Program-made: the position numbers and the translations under genes | In this document: positions 9,301 to 16,847 of the stretch, piece after piece | Position numbering within the stretch: the first letter of the stretch is position 1 | Layout of the letters: the number at the start of each line of letters is the position of its first letter | The notes under the pieces: generated by a model | What the model was told of the DNA's origin: nothing | Databases searched by the model: none | Seen by the model: the letters and a program-made list of their open reading frames with translations, nothing else | Assembly (NCBI RefSeq): GCF_003205875.1 | Contig: NZ_PUBZ01000084.1 | Location: forward strand, 1 to 64,000 | Direction of reading: 5' to 3' | Length of the DNA stretch: 64,000 nucleotides | Origin: Herpetosiphon llansteffanensis | GTDB lineage: Bacteria > Chloroflexota > Chloroflexia > Chloroflexales > Herpetosiphonaceae

Positions 9301-9702
9301 TATTGCGAGCTTCACCACTACGATCCCAAGCGGGTGATTATTGCAGAAATGCTTGGGCGAATTGCCTTTGTCGAGGGTCGGCGCGCCTGCGCCAACCGTA
9401 TGACCAAGCGCGCAATTCGCTTGGCCAACCAGCTTGATGAGCCGCAATCGCTCTTCCGCAGCCAAGTGTTGCAAATCTATTTGCAAGCCTACAACGGCCA
9501 ACGTCGCCAAGCCAGCGAGGCAATTGATCAATTGCTGCAACTCTCGATCAACAATAATTATTTGTTGGCGCTAGGTTTGACGATCGGCGCAACCATCAAA
9601 CGTCTGAATGGCGATTATACGGTGGCGCTGGCGCATCAGGAGCGAGCCGAAATTTTATTTGAGCAGATGAACACCCCAACGATGCTCCGCGAGTATGTTT
9701 AA
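6331..9702 (+). CDS. Double zinc ribbon - class III nucleotide cyclase - AAA ATPase - TPR protein
   Basis: A 1123-residue signalling protein. Residues 8-52 hold two zinc ribbons (CSTCNF..FCGNC, CFSCGA..FRFCGTC). Residues 68-205 are a class III cyclase domain: metal Asp75 (FADVCNYT) and Asp119 (FTGDGLMAVFG), Lys115, Thr188 at the base-specifying position (YSDLTVIGG), and Asn195/Arg199 (VNLAAR). This set is typical of active bacterial adenylate cyclases. A STAND-like ATPase follows (Walker A GRAGVGKT at 292-299; Walker B AIVIDDVQWADD), then a long TPR-type helical array (YEKQGNYDEAMQHLEQAR, ALNNLGVIAMELADWHAAA). The frame is open from 6217, but those codons are intergenic repeat sequence, so ATG 6331 is chosen; its ribosome site (GGAG at 6314) is rather distant. 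Input signal and partner are unknown. Confidence 0.9.
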   Translation: MTVQTTTCCSTCNFAENPPSARFCGNCASPLPLHCFSCGAANPPGFRFCGTCATALIEYIPAATTRRVVTILFADVCNYTNLTNRLGAEHMYSLLDPCLRRLGETVRRFEGTIDKFTGDGLMAVFGMPVALEAHAAQAAYAALAMFEELAAYNETIAHAGVQFQIRVGLASGEVIAGLLGSDRYSDLTVIGGPVNLAARLQQVTDAGTIMVDGDLAQNLQQNFVFSEQHTVSLKGFEQPISAAMLAGKQLSQTVIDGSFALPLIGRDAELHNLIGATELLHNGMGGVIGLTGRAGVGKTRLTGEIIQHLHSRDVKVLVNDCSSATRIVPYSAFLGLIRQLFQIDHADSAATMHHKIQLMIHELGNMPLDLMPYIEYLLSLDFIDQSLAERVQHLDAAQLKRHVFLAIRELLVACTRQQSMAIVIDDVQWADDLSLELLEFIAETFDASSLLLYMVARDDETPQIRQTFNRILAQARQRGLVLELNSLSPEAAEALIKQILPQASAVMIDHLVRQADGVPFYLEELARHALHAGLDIQAQSSDSLQTPSMPLSLQALMRSRYDRLPNDLALSLAIASVIGRRFSQQLLSQLRPEQPISEHLQQLQQRGFVQPVANHHDDWSFSHLLLQETIYASLLQQQRYSLHGEVAQAIETQADEHPELYIDALAYHFSHSQLTHKALEYLLLAAQRAASRFANDDALRLYDQALPLLSALEPPIPEHGTNLFHGRGDILSFVGRYDEARLAYQQALGMIQPAPDNEATHATILRQLAATYEKQGNYDEAMQHLEQARLVLADGALLDHARIDCDAGWIAFHRGHLEQAERLLNNALTISELNNHHGLQALAANRLAGIFWQRGNLKGAQALVNQSLAVSRYLGDLPAMSRALNNLGVIAMELADWHAAANYYEQSLETTQAIGDLNGQILAINNRSHCMLMLGSLNDALRFSQMAYRLARQIGAKLHMATALIQQGTISFYVQDYQRARGYYLQAEKLYCELHHYDPKRVIIAEMLGRIAFVEGRRACANRMTKRAIRLANQLDEPQSLFRSQVLQIYLQAYNGQRRQASEAIDQLLQLSINNNYLLALGLTIGATIKRLNGDYTVALAHQERAEILFEQMNTPTMLREYV

Positions 9703-9741
9703 GCCCAACTCAACCGCAAAAACCTATGCTTAAATAGAAAA

Positions 9742-9773
9742 CAGCGCTGGCTTGTAATCACAAACCAGCGCTG
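9742..9773. terminator. Bidirectional hairpin between convergent genes
   Basis: CAGCGCTGG at 9742-9750 pairs perfectly with CCAGCGCTG at 9765-9773. It lies in the only gap between the plus-strand cyclase gene and the minus-strand subtilase gene, so it can serve both. The flanking T/A tracts are short. Confidence 0.6.
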
Positions 9774-9841
9774 CTTATTGCGCTATGCCAAAACGTGGAA
9801 GTATTGCTACTCCCACGCTTCCCGCTCGAAATGGTTGAAAT

Positions 9842-11665
9842 TTAGTCGCTAACGAGGCTCCCTGCATTGATGTTCGTATTAATACTGCCTGCATCGGCGT
9901 TATTGCCAGCCCAGGTGCTGTAGCTGCCAGCCCAAGTACTGTAACTACCGGCCCAAGTACTGTAACTACCGGCCCAGGTGCTATAACTGCCAGCCCACGT
10001 GCTGTAGCTACCGGCCCAGGTGCTATAACTACCGGCCCACGTGAGATAACTGCCAGCCCAGGTGCTATAGCTACCAGCCCAGGTGCTATAGCTCGTGGCA
10101 AGGGTTGAGCTATAAGCTGTGGTGCTATCGCTAAATGTATTGCTGGTTGAATCGTATTCGGTCGTACCTTGATAGTGGTTAGTGCTATCGTCAGGATTAC
10201 TGCTCACAATCAAGTCGGTCGTGAGATCCATGCCTGCATTGGCGCTGCCAGTATTGCTACCATCGACCACGGCGGTTGGAATAACCTTGCCAGCACCTTG
10301 TTGCCACATGCTATAGGCTGCTTGACCGTTATCCAAGGTCGCGATTTGAGCAGTGCCAGTCAAGCGCGCTTTGATTTGGTTGTTGGTTAGGGTTGGTTCA
10401 TCTTGCAACAAGAGCGCTACAATGCCACTGACCTCGGCGGCGGCCATCGATGTACCGCTCAAGGCATAATAATTGAGTTGGTGTGAAGTCTTAATATCGG
10501 CCCATTGCAGTTGGGCACGTTCGCTCACCAAGCCAGCAGCACCAGAATTAGCAAGCACACTATCGGCTGGTAATGGAGCAATGACCCGTGAGCCAGCAAT
10601 CACCACATCGGGCTTAACAAAGCGGCTTTCGGTTGGCCCAGCAGATGAATAGGCTGCAATCGTATCGCTGCTGTTATCGTTATAAATCGCAGGCCGAATT
10701 GCCCCAACGCTGACGATATAGGGCACGTTGGCAGGAGCCATAATTGTGGCTGGATTTGAACCGGTGTTGCCTGCTGCTGCAACCACGGTAATCCCTTCGT
10801 TCCAAGCATGCATCACTGCTTGATTCATCGGGTCGTACCAGTAGGGCGATACAACCTCTGCTTGCAACGAAAGATTTAATACGCGAATGTTGTATTGGTC
10901 AGCATTTTCAATTACCCAATCAATCGCTGCAATAATTGTGCTATACGATGCTTTCCCTTGCGAATCTAAGGCACGGACAACCACATAATTTGCGCCTGGG
11001 GCAATCCCAACCTTGGCAGTGCCATAGCCCGCTGGCAAGGCGCGATTATCAGCCAAGGTAGCAAAAACGTGAGTTCCATGGCCATAGGGGTCGCTGCTAT
11101 TGGTAATTTGGCTACTTGCCAACATATCTTTATACACTAAAAAACGGCTGCCTTGGCTATAGCGGGCGGTCGTGTTATTGATCCGTTGCCAACGCTCAGG
11201 CCGTTCGATGCCAGGCAAGCCTGAATCGATTACCGCGACCGTTACGCCACGGCCATCGATGCCACGCCGTTGCAATGCATCGGCACCGGTCACGATTGAA
11301 GGGTATTGCAACGCGGGTGGTGTTTTACCCTTAGGGCCAGCCATTACAACTTGTGTTTGCTCAACCGTGGTTTGGGCCGAGGCCTCAACCGTTTGATCGG
11401 CAAAAACGCGCAAGCCTTGCGCTTGAAGTTGTTCGATTTGGGTTGTGGATAAATGAGCCACACTAGTTTCAAAACGGCTAAATTGGCGTTGGATTGTGCC
11501 ACCAACTGCCTGAATTGCGCTGGTTTGTTGGCTGAGCGAGCCACCCTGCACTAACACTTGTTGGGTCGCTGGCGCAGGCTGGGCGATGCCCAGCAAACTG
11601 ACAACGAGGATTAGGGCTAGCACGAGCCGACCTTGCAATAATCCTCTACGATGTTCTCTATCCAT
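9842..11665 (-). CDS. Secreted subtilisin-like serine protease (S8) with WAG repeat tail
   Basis: A 607-residue exported protease. The N-terminus has a basic stretch and hydrophobic signal segment ending near AQPAPA. Residues about 37-105 look like an inhibitor_I9-type propeptide. The catalytic domain carries the triad Asp147 (VAVIDSG), His196 (YGHGTHV) and Ser406 (SGTSMAA), with oxyanion Asn300 (AAAGN). After a Ser/Thr/Asn-rich linker, residues about 525-587 are nine back-to-back copies of SYSTWAG (one copy SYLTWAG), then a short polar end. GGAGG five bases before the ATG supports the start. The protein is presumably secreted for prey or polymer degradation in a gliding predatory bacterium, which is inference. 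The repeat tail may anchor or sort the enzyme; similar tails occur in other Chloroflexota subtilases to my knowledge. Confidence 0.94.
   Translation of the reverse strand: MDREHRRGLLQGRLVLALILVVSLLGIAQPAPATQQVLVQGGSLSQQTSAIQAVGGTIQRQFSRFETSVAHLSTTQIEQLQAQGLRVFADQTVEASAQTTVEQTQVVMAGPKGKTPPALQYPSIVTGADALQRRGIDGRGVTVAVIDSGLPGIERPERWQRINNTTARYSQGSRFLVYKDMLASSQITNSSDPYGHGTHVFATLADNRALPAGYGTAKVGIAPGANYVVVRALDSQGKASYSTIIAAIDWVIENADQYNIRVLNLSLQAEVVSPYWYDPMNQAVMHAWNEGITVVAAAGNTGSNPATIMAPANVPYIVSVGAIRPAIYNDNSSDTIAAYSSAGPTESRFVKPDVVIAGSRVIAPLPADSVLANSGAAGLVSERAQLQWADIKTSHQLNYYALSGTSMAAAEVSGIVALLLQDEPTLTNNQIKARLTGTAQIATLDNGQAAYSMWQQGAGKVIPTAVVDGSNTGSANAGMDLTTDLIVSSNPDDSTNHYQGTTEYDSTSNTFSDSTTAYSSTLATSYSTWAGSYSTWAGSYLTWAGSYSTWAGSYSTWAGSYSTWAGSYSTWAGSYSTWAGSYSTWAGNNADAGSINTNINAGSLVSD
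9905..10093 (-). repeat. Nine tandem 21-bp coding repeats in the subtilase
   Basis: Nine imperfect 21-base units encode SYSTWAG. Units differ mainly at synonymous positions (for example GTGCTGTAGCT, GTACTGTAACT and GTGCTATAGCT versions on the plus strand), and one unit has a non-synonymous change to SYLTWAG. The pattern suggests the peptide is selected while the DNA copies have drifted. Confidence 0.95.
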
Positions 11666-11904
11666 AGCGCCTCCAAATTTGGCATGATTGTGGTGTTTCG
11701 AGCGGTTGCTGTTGGTATATCATAGGTTATGCCACTAATTGGATTAACGCATGGCCATTAGTCCTAGGTTAGTCCTACCGCTAGGGTGAGATCGCCAAGC
11801 AGTGTAGTAGCTTTCATCGCAGATTAAGCTAGCTGTGCTATATATTCAGCAGCGTGCCACAGCTCTCGCCAATCCACCGACACGCCTACAAGGAAATTTA
11901 TTTG

Positions 11905-12870
11905 ATGATTGATGATCGTTTTGCGGCATTAGAGGCCGTGCCACGCGGCAGCAAAGATATTGCCAATGTTTCGCATCTGGTTTATTCACGCCGCTGGCAA
12001 TATCTGGCTGGGGTTTTGGGCATGCTTGGTTTGGGCAGCGCCAGCACACTGCTCACCAATCAACCACCACGCTGGGCCAAACCAATACTTGGCGGCTTGT
12101 TGGCCACAGGTGTAGCCGCAGCAGGGCTTGGCGTGGCCAACATTTGGCGCTTGGCCGTCGAACGCCATACGTTGCGCTTGCCGCATTGGCCAAGCACCCT
12201 GAATGGCTTCAAAGTTGCCCAACTCAGCGATTTGCACCTCGGGCCGAATTACAGCCAGCGGGTGCTACGCCAAGCGCTAGCCAGCATCAAGCAATGGCAG
12301 CCAGATATTTTGTTATTAACTGGCGATTTTGTGAATCGGCCAAGTGATGTTGGCACCTTGGAGCGCATGCTAACTGGCATCAACGTGCCGTTAGGCGTGT
12401 ATGCCTGCCTTGGCAACCACGATTACTGGGACGATCCGCAGCTGATTGCGCGCACGCTCAACAAGGTTGGAGTCGATGTGCTGCTCAATCAACATCGGGT
12501 GGTGCATTGGCGCGAGCACGCGATTGTCATTGCAGGAGTAACCGACCCATGGCAGGCTGACGCAGATTTGGAATTGGCGTTGCAGCATGCACCTGCGGCT
12601 CCGATTATCTTGCTCGCGCATGGGCCTGATTTTGCCGACACAGCCGCCCAACACAAGGTTGCCTTGCAACTTTCAGGGCATGCGCACGCTGGCCATATCA
12701 ATGCACCATGGTTGGGGCCGCTGGTTGTGCCGCGTTGGGGTGAAAAATACCCACACGGTCGCTTTATGATCGACCAGCGTGGGTTGTATGTTAGTCGGGG
12801 TTTGGCAGGCTTGCCAATTCGCTTTGGCGCAACGCCTGAAGTTAGCTTATTAACCTTGGTTAGCGCCTAA
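11905..12870 (+). CDS. Calcineurin-like metallophosphoesterase with membrane anchor
   Basis: A 321-residue YkuE-like phosphoesterase. A hydrophobic N-terminal region (YLAGVLGMLGLGSAS and a second stretch around GGLLATGVAAAGLGVANIW) precedes the catalytic domain. All metal-binding motifs are visible in order: QLSDLHLG, LTGDFV, CLGNHDYW, LLAHGPDF and LSGHAHAG. Family members hydrolyse phosphodiesters or phosphomonoesters at the membrane; the true substrate is unknown. ATG 11905 is preferred because AAGGAA lies nine bases upstream; an open ATG at 11854 lacks such a site. Its stop overlaps that of the convergent PrsW-like gene. Confidence 0.85.
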   Translation: MIDDRFAALEAVPRGSKDIANVSHLVYSRRWQYLAGVLGMLGLGSASTLLTNQPPRWAKPILGGLLATGVAAAGLGVANIWRLAVERHTLRLPHWPSTLNGFKVAQLSDLHLGPNYSQRVLRQALASIKQWQPDILLLTGDFVNRPSDVGTLERMLTGINVPLGVYACLGNHDYWDDPQLIARTLNKVGVDVLLNQHRVVHWREHAIVIAGVTDPWQADADLELALQHAPAAPIILLAHGPDFADTAAQHKVALQLSGHAHAGHINAPWLGPLVVPRWGEKYPHGRFMIDQRGLYVSRGLAGLPIRFGATPEVSLLTLVSA

Positions 12871-13808
12871 TAATCTTCGTGAACCTCTAAAATACGGCGG
12901 CGCAAGGGGTATAAATCGGCTGGTCGGCAATGCACATCGCCAATCCGCAATTGATATTTCAAAAACGCCAATTCGGTCAACAAGTGATGGCGAGTACGCA
13001 CGAGTTGCAGTGCTCGCCAGCCGCCGCGAAACAAAGCATGCCATTGGCTTTGCACCCGTCGCCTGCTTGAACGCACCGTTTGATAGGTTGCTTGATCGAT
13101 AAATCCACAATGAATTTCCTCGATCAACTCCAGATCAATCCAATAGCGTTCTTTGCGCCAAGCAATAACCGCCACCAGCACCACAATCAGCACACCACCA
13201 CTACTAATCAACCACGCAATCAATACGCCAGGAAAGCGATAGCTAATCGTCATGTTGTGCAGTGCGTGAAACACAACTGCCAAAACAAGGCTCAGTGGCT
13301 GCATCACAATCACCACCCAACGGCGGCGTTCGTAGCGAATCATGCCCAAAGCCACGCCAATAATGCTGGTGTAGAAGGCATGGTTAAAGCCAAAAAGCAC
13401 CACACGCAGCCAAAGTAATGAAGTGATCGAGCCGCCACGGCTGGCAAAATAAATCGCATTTTCGGTCATGGCAAAGCCAAAGCCAATTAATGCGCCATAA
13501 ATAATGCCATCGAGCACGCCATCGAACTCATAGCGAAAGAACATATAGATGCCAAACAGTGCCAAGGCTTTGAGTGGTTCTTCGACCAAGGGTGCATACC
13601 AAACCGGTTGGCTCCCACGGTCAAAGCCCAAGGTAGAAGCAGTATTGGGCAATTCTGCCAACAGCGCGAGGGCGACGGCAGGCACCGCACCCCAGACAAA
13701 CACTGCTAACAACAGCGGCCATGGCTCTTTTTCATAGCGATCAAGCCACCATAAAAAGGTCACGTACAGCAGCGTTGGCAATACCGTCAGAATAATTGCA
13801 AGCCACAT
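12867..13808 (-). CDS. PrsW-family intramembrane metalloprotease
   Basis: A 313-residue multi-pass membrane protein. Family motifs are present: WLDRYEKEPW after the first helix, APLVEEPLKA (the EExxK glutamates, residues 76-77), GIIYGALIGFGFAMTEN, GFNHAFYTS and FHALHN, which supply the Glu and His residues expected for a metalloprotease. The last 80 residues are soluble, basic and poor in known motifs. In Bacillus PrsW starts cleavage of an anti-sigma factor; the substrate here is unknown and no anti-sigma gene adjoins. The end overlaps the phosphoesterase gene by four bases, tail to tail. Confidence 0.88.
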   Translation of the reverse strand: MWLAIILTVLPTLLYVTFLWWLDRYEKEPWPLLLAVFVWGAVPAVALALLAELPNTASTLGFDRGSQPVWYAPLVEEPLKALALFGIYMFFRYEFDGVLDGIIYGALIGFGFAMTENAIYFASRGGSITSLLWLRVVLFGFNHAFYTSIIGVALGMIRYERRRWVVIVMQPLSLVLAVVFHALHNMTISYRFPGVLIAWLISSGGVLIVVLVAVIAWRKERYWIDLELIEEIHCGFIDQATYQTVRSSRRRVQSQWHALFRGGWRALQLVRTRHHLLTELAFLKYQLRIGDVHCRPADLYPLRRRILEVHEDY

Positions 13809-13863
13809 TGATTTTCTCGTTGATTGATTGCGGCGCTTCGCTTGGCCATCAATACGGTATGAC

Positions 13864-15669
13864 CTATTCCGTCACCCATGGTCGGGTATCGGGTTCGGGA
13901 ATACTTAGCTCAGCGAGACGGGCATTTGTGGGAATCCCATCACTGTCCCATCCATGAAGAGCATAATATTTCGTTAGCAGTGTGTCAAGAGTGGGAATTT
14001 GATTGGCGGCGATTCCGCTGGTTAATGGTTGTTGTTGCCAGCGCGCGCTGAGTTCGTCGTGATGGCCCCATTGCAAGGCCAACAAACGCTCAACCGTAAT
14101 AATGCGCTCGCCAACTTTGGCCAAATCGGTAGCTGAAACCTGCTTGCCAATATCGGCACTGAGAATCGTCGCTAGTTCTTTGGGGGTCATTTGGTAGGCC
14201 AAGCTGGCCAAACGCCGACAAACTCCGGCGCTATCGAGGCCAGCCACAAAGCGTTCATGCCAAATCAAGCGCTCTGGCTTGCCATTGACGACGCTTGGTT
14301 GATGGTCGTCGCTGCCTTTGAGCCATTGGGGAATCGTATCAAGCCACTCGTACCAAGGCATCGCGCCCCGGGCATCGCCGCCAATTGGGCTGGTTGCCAA
14401 ATGCAAAGCCCAGCCTTGAGCCGCGCGTGGGTCGAGCGGGCTAAGCGGCAAATTATTGGCCAACGGGGCAAATTGCTCGCTGCCATAAAAGACTTGGCTC
14501 ATCTCGTACACGCCCAACGAGAGCAAGCCTCCGATGCCTTGTTTGGTGGCAATCGCATCAATCGCTGCTAAAATAGCTTCCTCATCGCCCCATTGCAAAT
14601 CGTATTGGCGAGTCAATTCGCGCTGACGACATTCCATCAAAAAGCCAATCGCATTCGCGGTTGCATTCGGATCAAGCCCATAGCGCAAACAACGCTGGTT
14701 GGCTTCAATAATTGCGGCGGGAGTTTGCAAGCCACAGCGCGCGCCAAAACTCACAATTGCTTCTAGCTCGGGCCGTGGTTGGTTGGTGGTGGCAAAATCG
14801 TGGTAGCACGGCAGCGGGCAGCGTGGGCAGCCACGATCATAAATCTCGCCAGCATAATCGCCAGTTGTTGGCATGACGCTTGGCTCGGGATCTTGGCCGT
14901 TGCGCCCAGTAATCGCCCCATGATGCGCCGCTAAATCAATGTAGTAGCTCGAACCATAATCACGAATCGCCGCTGCCAGTGGGTCGCGGCCAATCCGCTC
15001 GGTAATTGGCTTAAACGCTGAGAGGAAAGTGGCGGTATCAGCAGGCTTGACCATACGCGTGCCACGCACCACAATTGCCTTAAGCCGTTTGAGCGCCATC
15101 ACCATGCCGGTGCCAGCTGGCTCGGCCATATAGCGCCCTTCGGCAACCAAGGCAGCATAGGGCAACATCTTTTCGCCAGCTTGGCCAAGGGTCAAAACCC
15201 GTGCATCAGCGCCATGCTCAGCCATCAGGGCATCGTTAATTTGTTGGGTATCAAGGCCATTGAGGTGATTGGCGGGGTAAAGCTCTGCTTGGCCATTATC
15301 GATGACGGCGTAGAGCCAAGCAGTTGCCTGACCAACAACCCAAATTGCATCGAAGCCAGCCCGTTTGAGCGCCGCGCCCCAATCACCAACCGCCCAACTA
15401 TGAATCAAATTGCCAGTTAGGGGAGAACGAGTGGTCGCGACAAAGCCGCCAGTAGCGTAGGCCGGAGTGCCAGCCAACACCCCAGGAGCCAGTAACAAAG
15501 GATTATCAGGAGAGCGAACTGCTGTATCGGGGGGAACAAAATGATACATCAAGCCCGCTGTCAGCCCACGTCCACCCAAATATAGCTCGCGTATTGGCGA
15601 TGGGATGTCAAACGTGGAAGTACTGGCTGTGTCGAGGTTAATGCGTAACGCACGCCCGATAAACGCCAT
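13864..15669 (-). CDS. Aldehyde:ferredoxin oxidoreductase, tungsten pterin enzyme
   Basis: A 601-residue enzyme that oxidises aldehydes to carboxylates and passes electrons to ferredoxin. The N-terminal AOR signatures are present (MAFIGRALRINL, YLGGRGLTAGLMY, TPAYATGGFVATTRSPLTG), as is the 4Fe-4S ligand set: Cys281, Cys284, Cys288 in CPRCPLPC, plus Cys484 in SAGVCRRL. The frame is open from 15720, but ATG 15669 has GGAGA seven bases upstream and follows a good promoter, so it is chosen. It stands alone, with no adjacent ferredoxin, tungstate transporter or pterin synthesis gene. Many aerobes carry such singletons, and the physiological aldehyde cannot be deduced. Confidence 0.92.
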   Translation of the reverse strand: MAFIGRALRINLDTASTSTFDIPSPIRELYLGGRGLTAGLMYHFVPPDTAVRSPDNPLLLAPGVLAGTPAYATGGFVATTRSPLTGNLIHSWAVGDWGAALKRAGFDAIWVVGQATAWLYAVIDNGQAELYPANHLNGLDTQQINDALMAEHGADARVLTLGQAGEKMLPYAALVAEGRYMAEPAGTGMVMALKRLKAIVVRGTRMVKPADTATFLSAFKPITERIGRDPLAAAIRDYGSSYYIDLAAHHGAITGRNGQDPEPSVMPTTGDYAGEIYDRGCPRCPLPCYHDFATTNQPRPELEAIVSFGARCGLQTPAAIIEANQRCLRYGLDPNATANAIGFLMECRQRELTRQYDLQWGDEEAILAAIDAIATKQGIGGLLSLGVYEMSQVFYGSEQFAPLANNLPLSPLDPRAAQGWALHLATSPIGGDARGAMPWYEWLDTIPQWLKGSDDHQPSVVNGKPERLIWHERFVAGLDSAGVCRRLASLAYQMTPKELATILSADIGKQVSATDLAKVGERIITVERLLALQWGHHDELSARWQQQPLTSGIAANQIPTLDTLLTKYYALHGWDSDGIPTNARLAELSIPEPDTRPWVTE

Positions 15670-15702
15670 GCGTGGTCTCCTTCCGAAGCTACTACGATGC
15701 GT

Positions 15703-15731
15703 ATTGTACAGTAGGTACACAAGTCTAGCAA
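15703..15731 (-). promoter_or_regulatory. Sigma-70-type promoter for the aldehyde oxidoreductase gene
   Basis: On the minus strand, TTGCTA (15731-15726) is followed after exactly 17 bases by TACAAT (15708-15703), with a TG just before the -10. Predicted initiation is about 25 bases before ATG 15669. Confidence 0.6.
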
Positions 15732-15786
15732 CGCATACCCTGTACTATTGCCAACTCGCTAGCGCTACTGGCCTAAAAGCGCTTCT

Positions 15787-16845
15787 CTAGGCGCTGTCGG
15801 CTGTATGCTGGCGTGTTTCAAGCCGAGCAGCATTGAGCGCTGGCCAATCGATTTGCACGCCTAAGCCTGGCGCTGTGGCTGGCAAAATCTTGGCGGTTTC
15901 AAAATGAAGCCCAGTTGCTAGATCATTGGCAATCAACAACGGCCCATCAAGGTCAACTAAATCAACCAAACCTGCCAAGGCACAGGCCGCCGAAACCCCA
16001 ATGCTGGATTCAATCATACAGCCAAGCATAATCTGCAAGCCATGGGCGCGGGCGGTGGCAATCGCTGCTTGTGCGCCGACAATGCCGCCAGTTTTCATCA
16101 GCTTGAGGTTCACGCCATCAACCACACTGGCCCAGCGGGCCACATCAGCAGCGGTTTTAATTGGCTCATCGGCAAAAATTGGCACGCCATACTTGGCAGC
16201 TTTGAGCTGAGCATAGCCATCAACATCATCAACTGCCAACGGTTGCTCAACCAACTCAACGCCCAACTCTGCCAAAGCCGGAATCAATTTAGCAGCCGTT
16301 TCGCGGCTCCAACCAGCATTGGCATCAACCCGCAAGCGGCTATTCGGGGCTGCTTCGCGAATAACTACCACGCTGGCCAAATCGGCAGGCCCGCCCAATT
16401 TCACCTTGAGAATGGGATAATGCGCCACAGCCAAGGCTTGTTGGCGCAAGGCTGCGGCCTCTTCAATTGGCAACGTGACCGAGGTTTGGGGTAACTCCAA
16501 GCCATTCAAACCCAATAGGTGGCGCAACGGCACGCCAAGTTGCTGGCCCAAGCGGTCGTGTAAGGCCAAATCGACGGCAGCGCGGGCAGCCCGACTCTCA
16601 AAATCAAGCTTGCCCAAAAGCCAGCTAATTGCCGCTGGATCATAGCTGCTGGTGATTGTGGCGCGATAGCGTTCGAGCCAAGCCTGAATTTTGGCCGCAG
16701 TTTCGCCATGATACGCTACAGCAGCAGCTTCGCCCCAACCATCATCCAAATTCAACAGCACATTATGGCGCGTCGTGCTAGCACCGTGGGCAATCCGAAA
16801 GGTGTTGCGTAAACGAAGTTCAACCGGATACAGTGCCCATTCCAT
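15787..16845 (-). CDS. Dipeptide epimerase (L-Ala-D/L-Glu epimerase type), enolase superfamily
   Basis: A 352-residue member of the mandelate racemase/muconate lactonising group. Catalytic and metal motifs appear in order: ILKVKLGG (the KxK lysine pair), LRVDANAGW (first Asp), LVEQPL (Glu), FADEPI (Asp), NLKLMKTGG (second catalytic Lys), GCMIESSIG and DLDGPLLIANDL. Such enzymes interconvert L-Ala-D-Glu and L-Ala-L-Glu so that murein peptides can be degraded. The gene directly downstream of an NlpC/P60 peptidase matches the order of Bacillus ykfC-ykfB, which strengthens the functional call over other enolase-superfamily activities. The gap between the two genes is two bases. Confidence 0.9.
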   Translation of the reverse strand: MEWALYPVELRLRNTFRIAHGASTTRHNVLLNLDDGWGEAAAVAYHGETAAKIQAWLERYRATITSSYDPAAISWLLGKLDFESRAARAAVDLALHDRLGQQLGVPLRHLLGLNGLELPQTSVTLPIEEAAALRQQALAVAHYPILKVKLGGPADLASVVVIREAAPNSRLRVDANAGWSRETAAKLIPALAELGVELVEQPLAVDDVDGYAQLKAAKYGVPIFADEPIKTAADVARWASVVDGVNLKLMKTGGIVGAQAAIATARAHGLQIMLGCMIESSIGVSAACALAGLVDLVDLDGPLLIANDLATGLHFETAKILPATAPGLGVQIDWPALNAARLETRQHTADSA

Positions 16846-16847
16846 GG

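Noticed and set aside
9905-10093. CRISPR array
   Set aside because: Units are contiguous with no spacers and encode SYSTWAG in the protease frame.
9775-10101. Open frame rich in Pro/Gly repeats opposite the usual frame of the subtilase tail
   Set aside because: It is a by-product of the 21-base coding repeats read in another frame.
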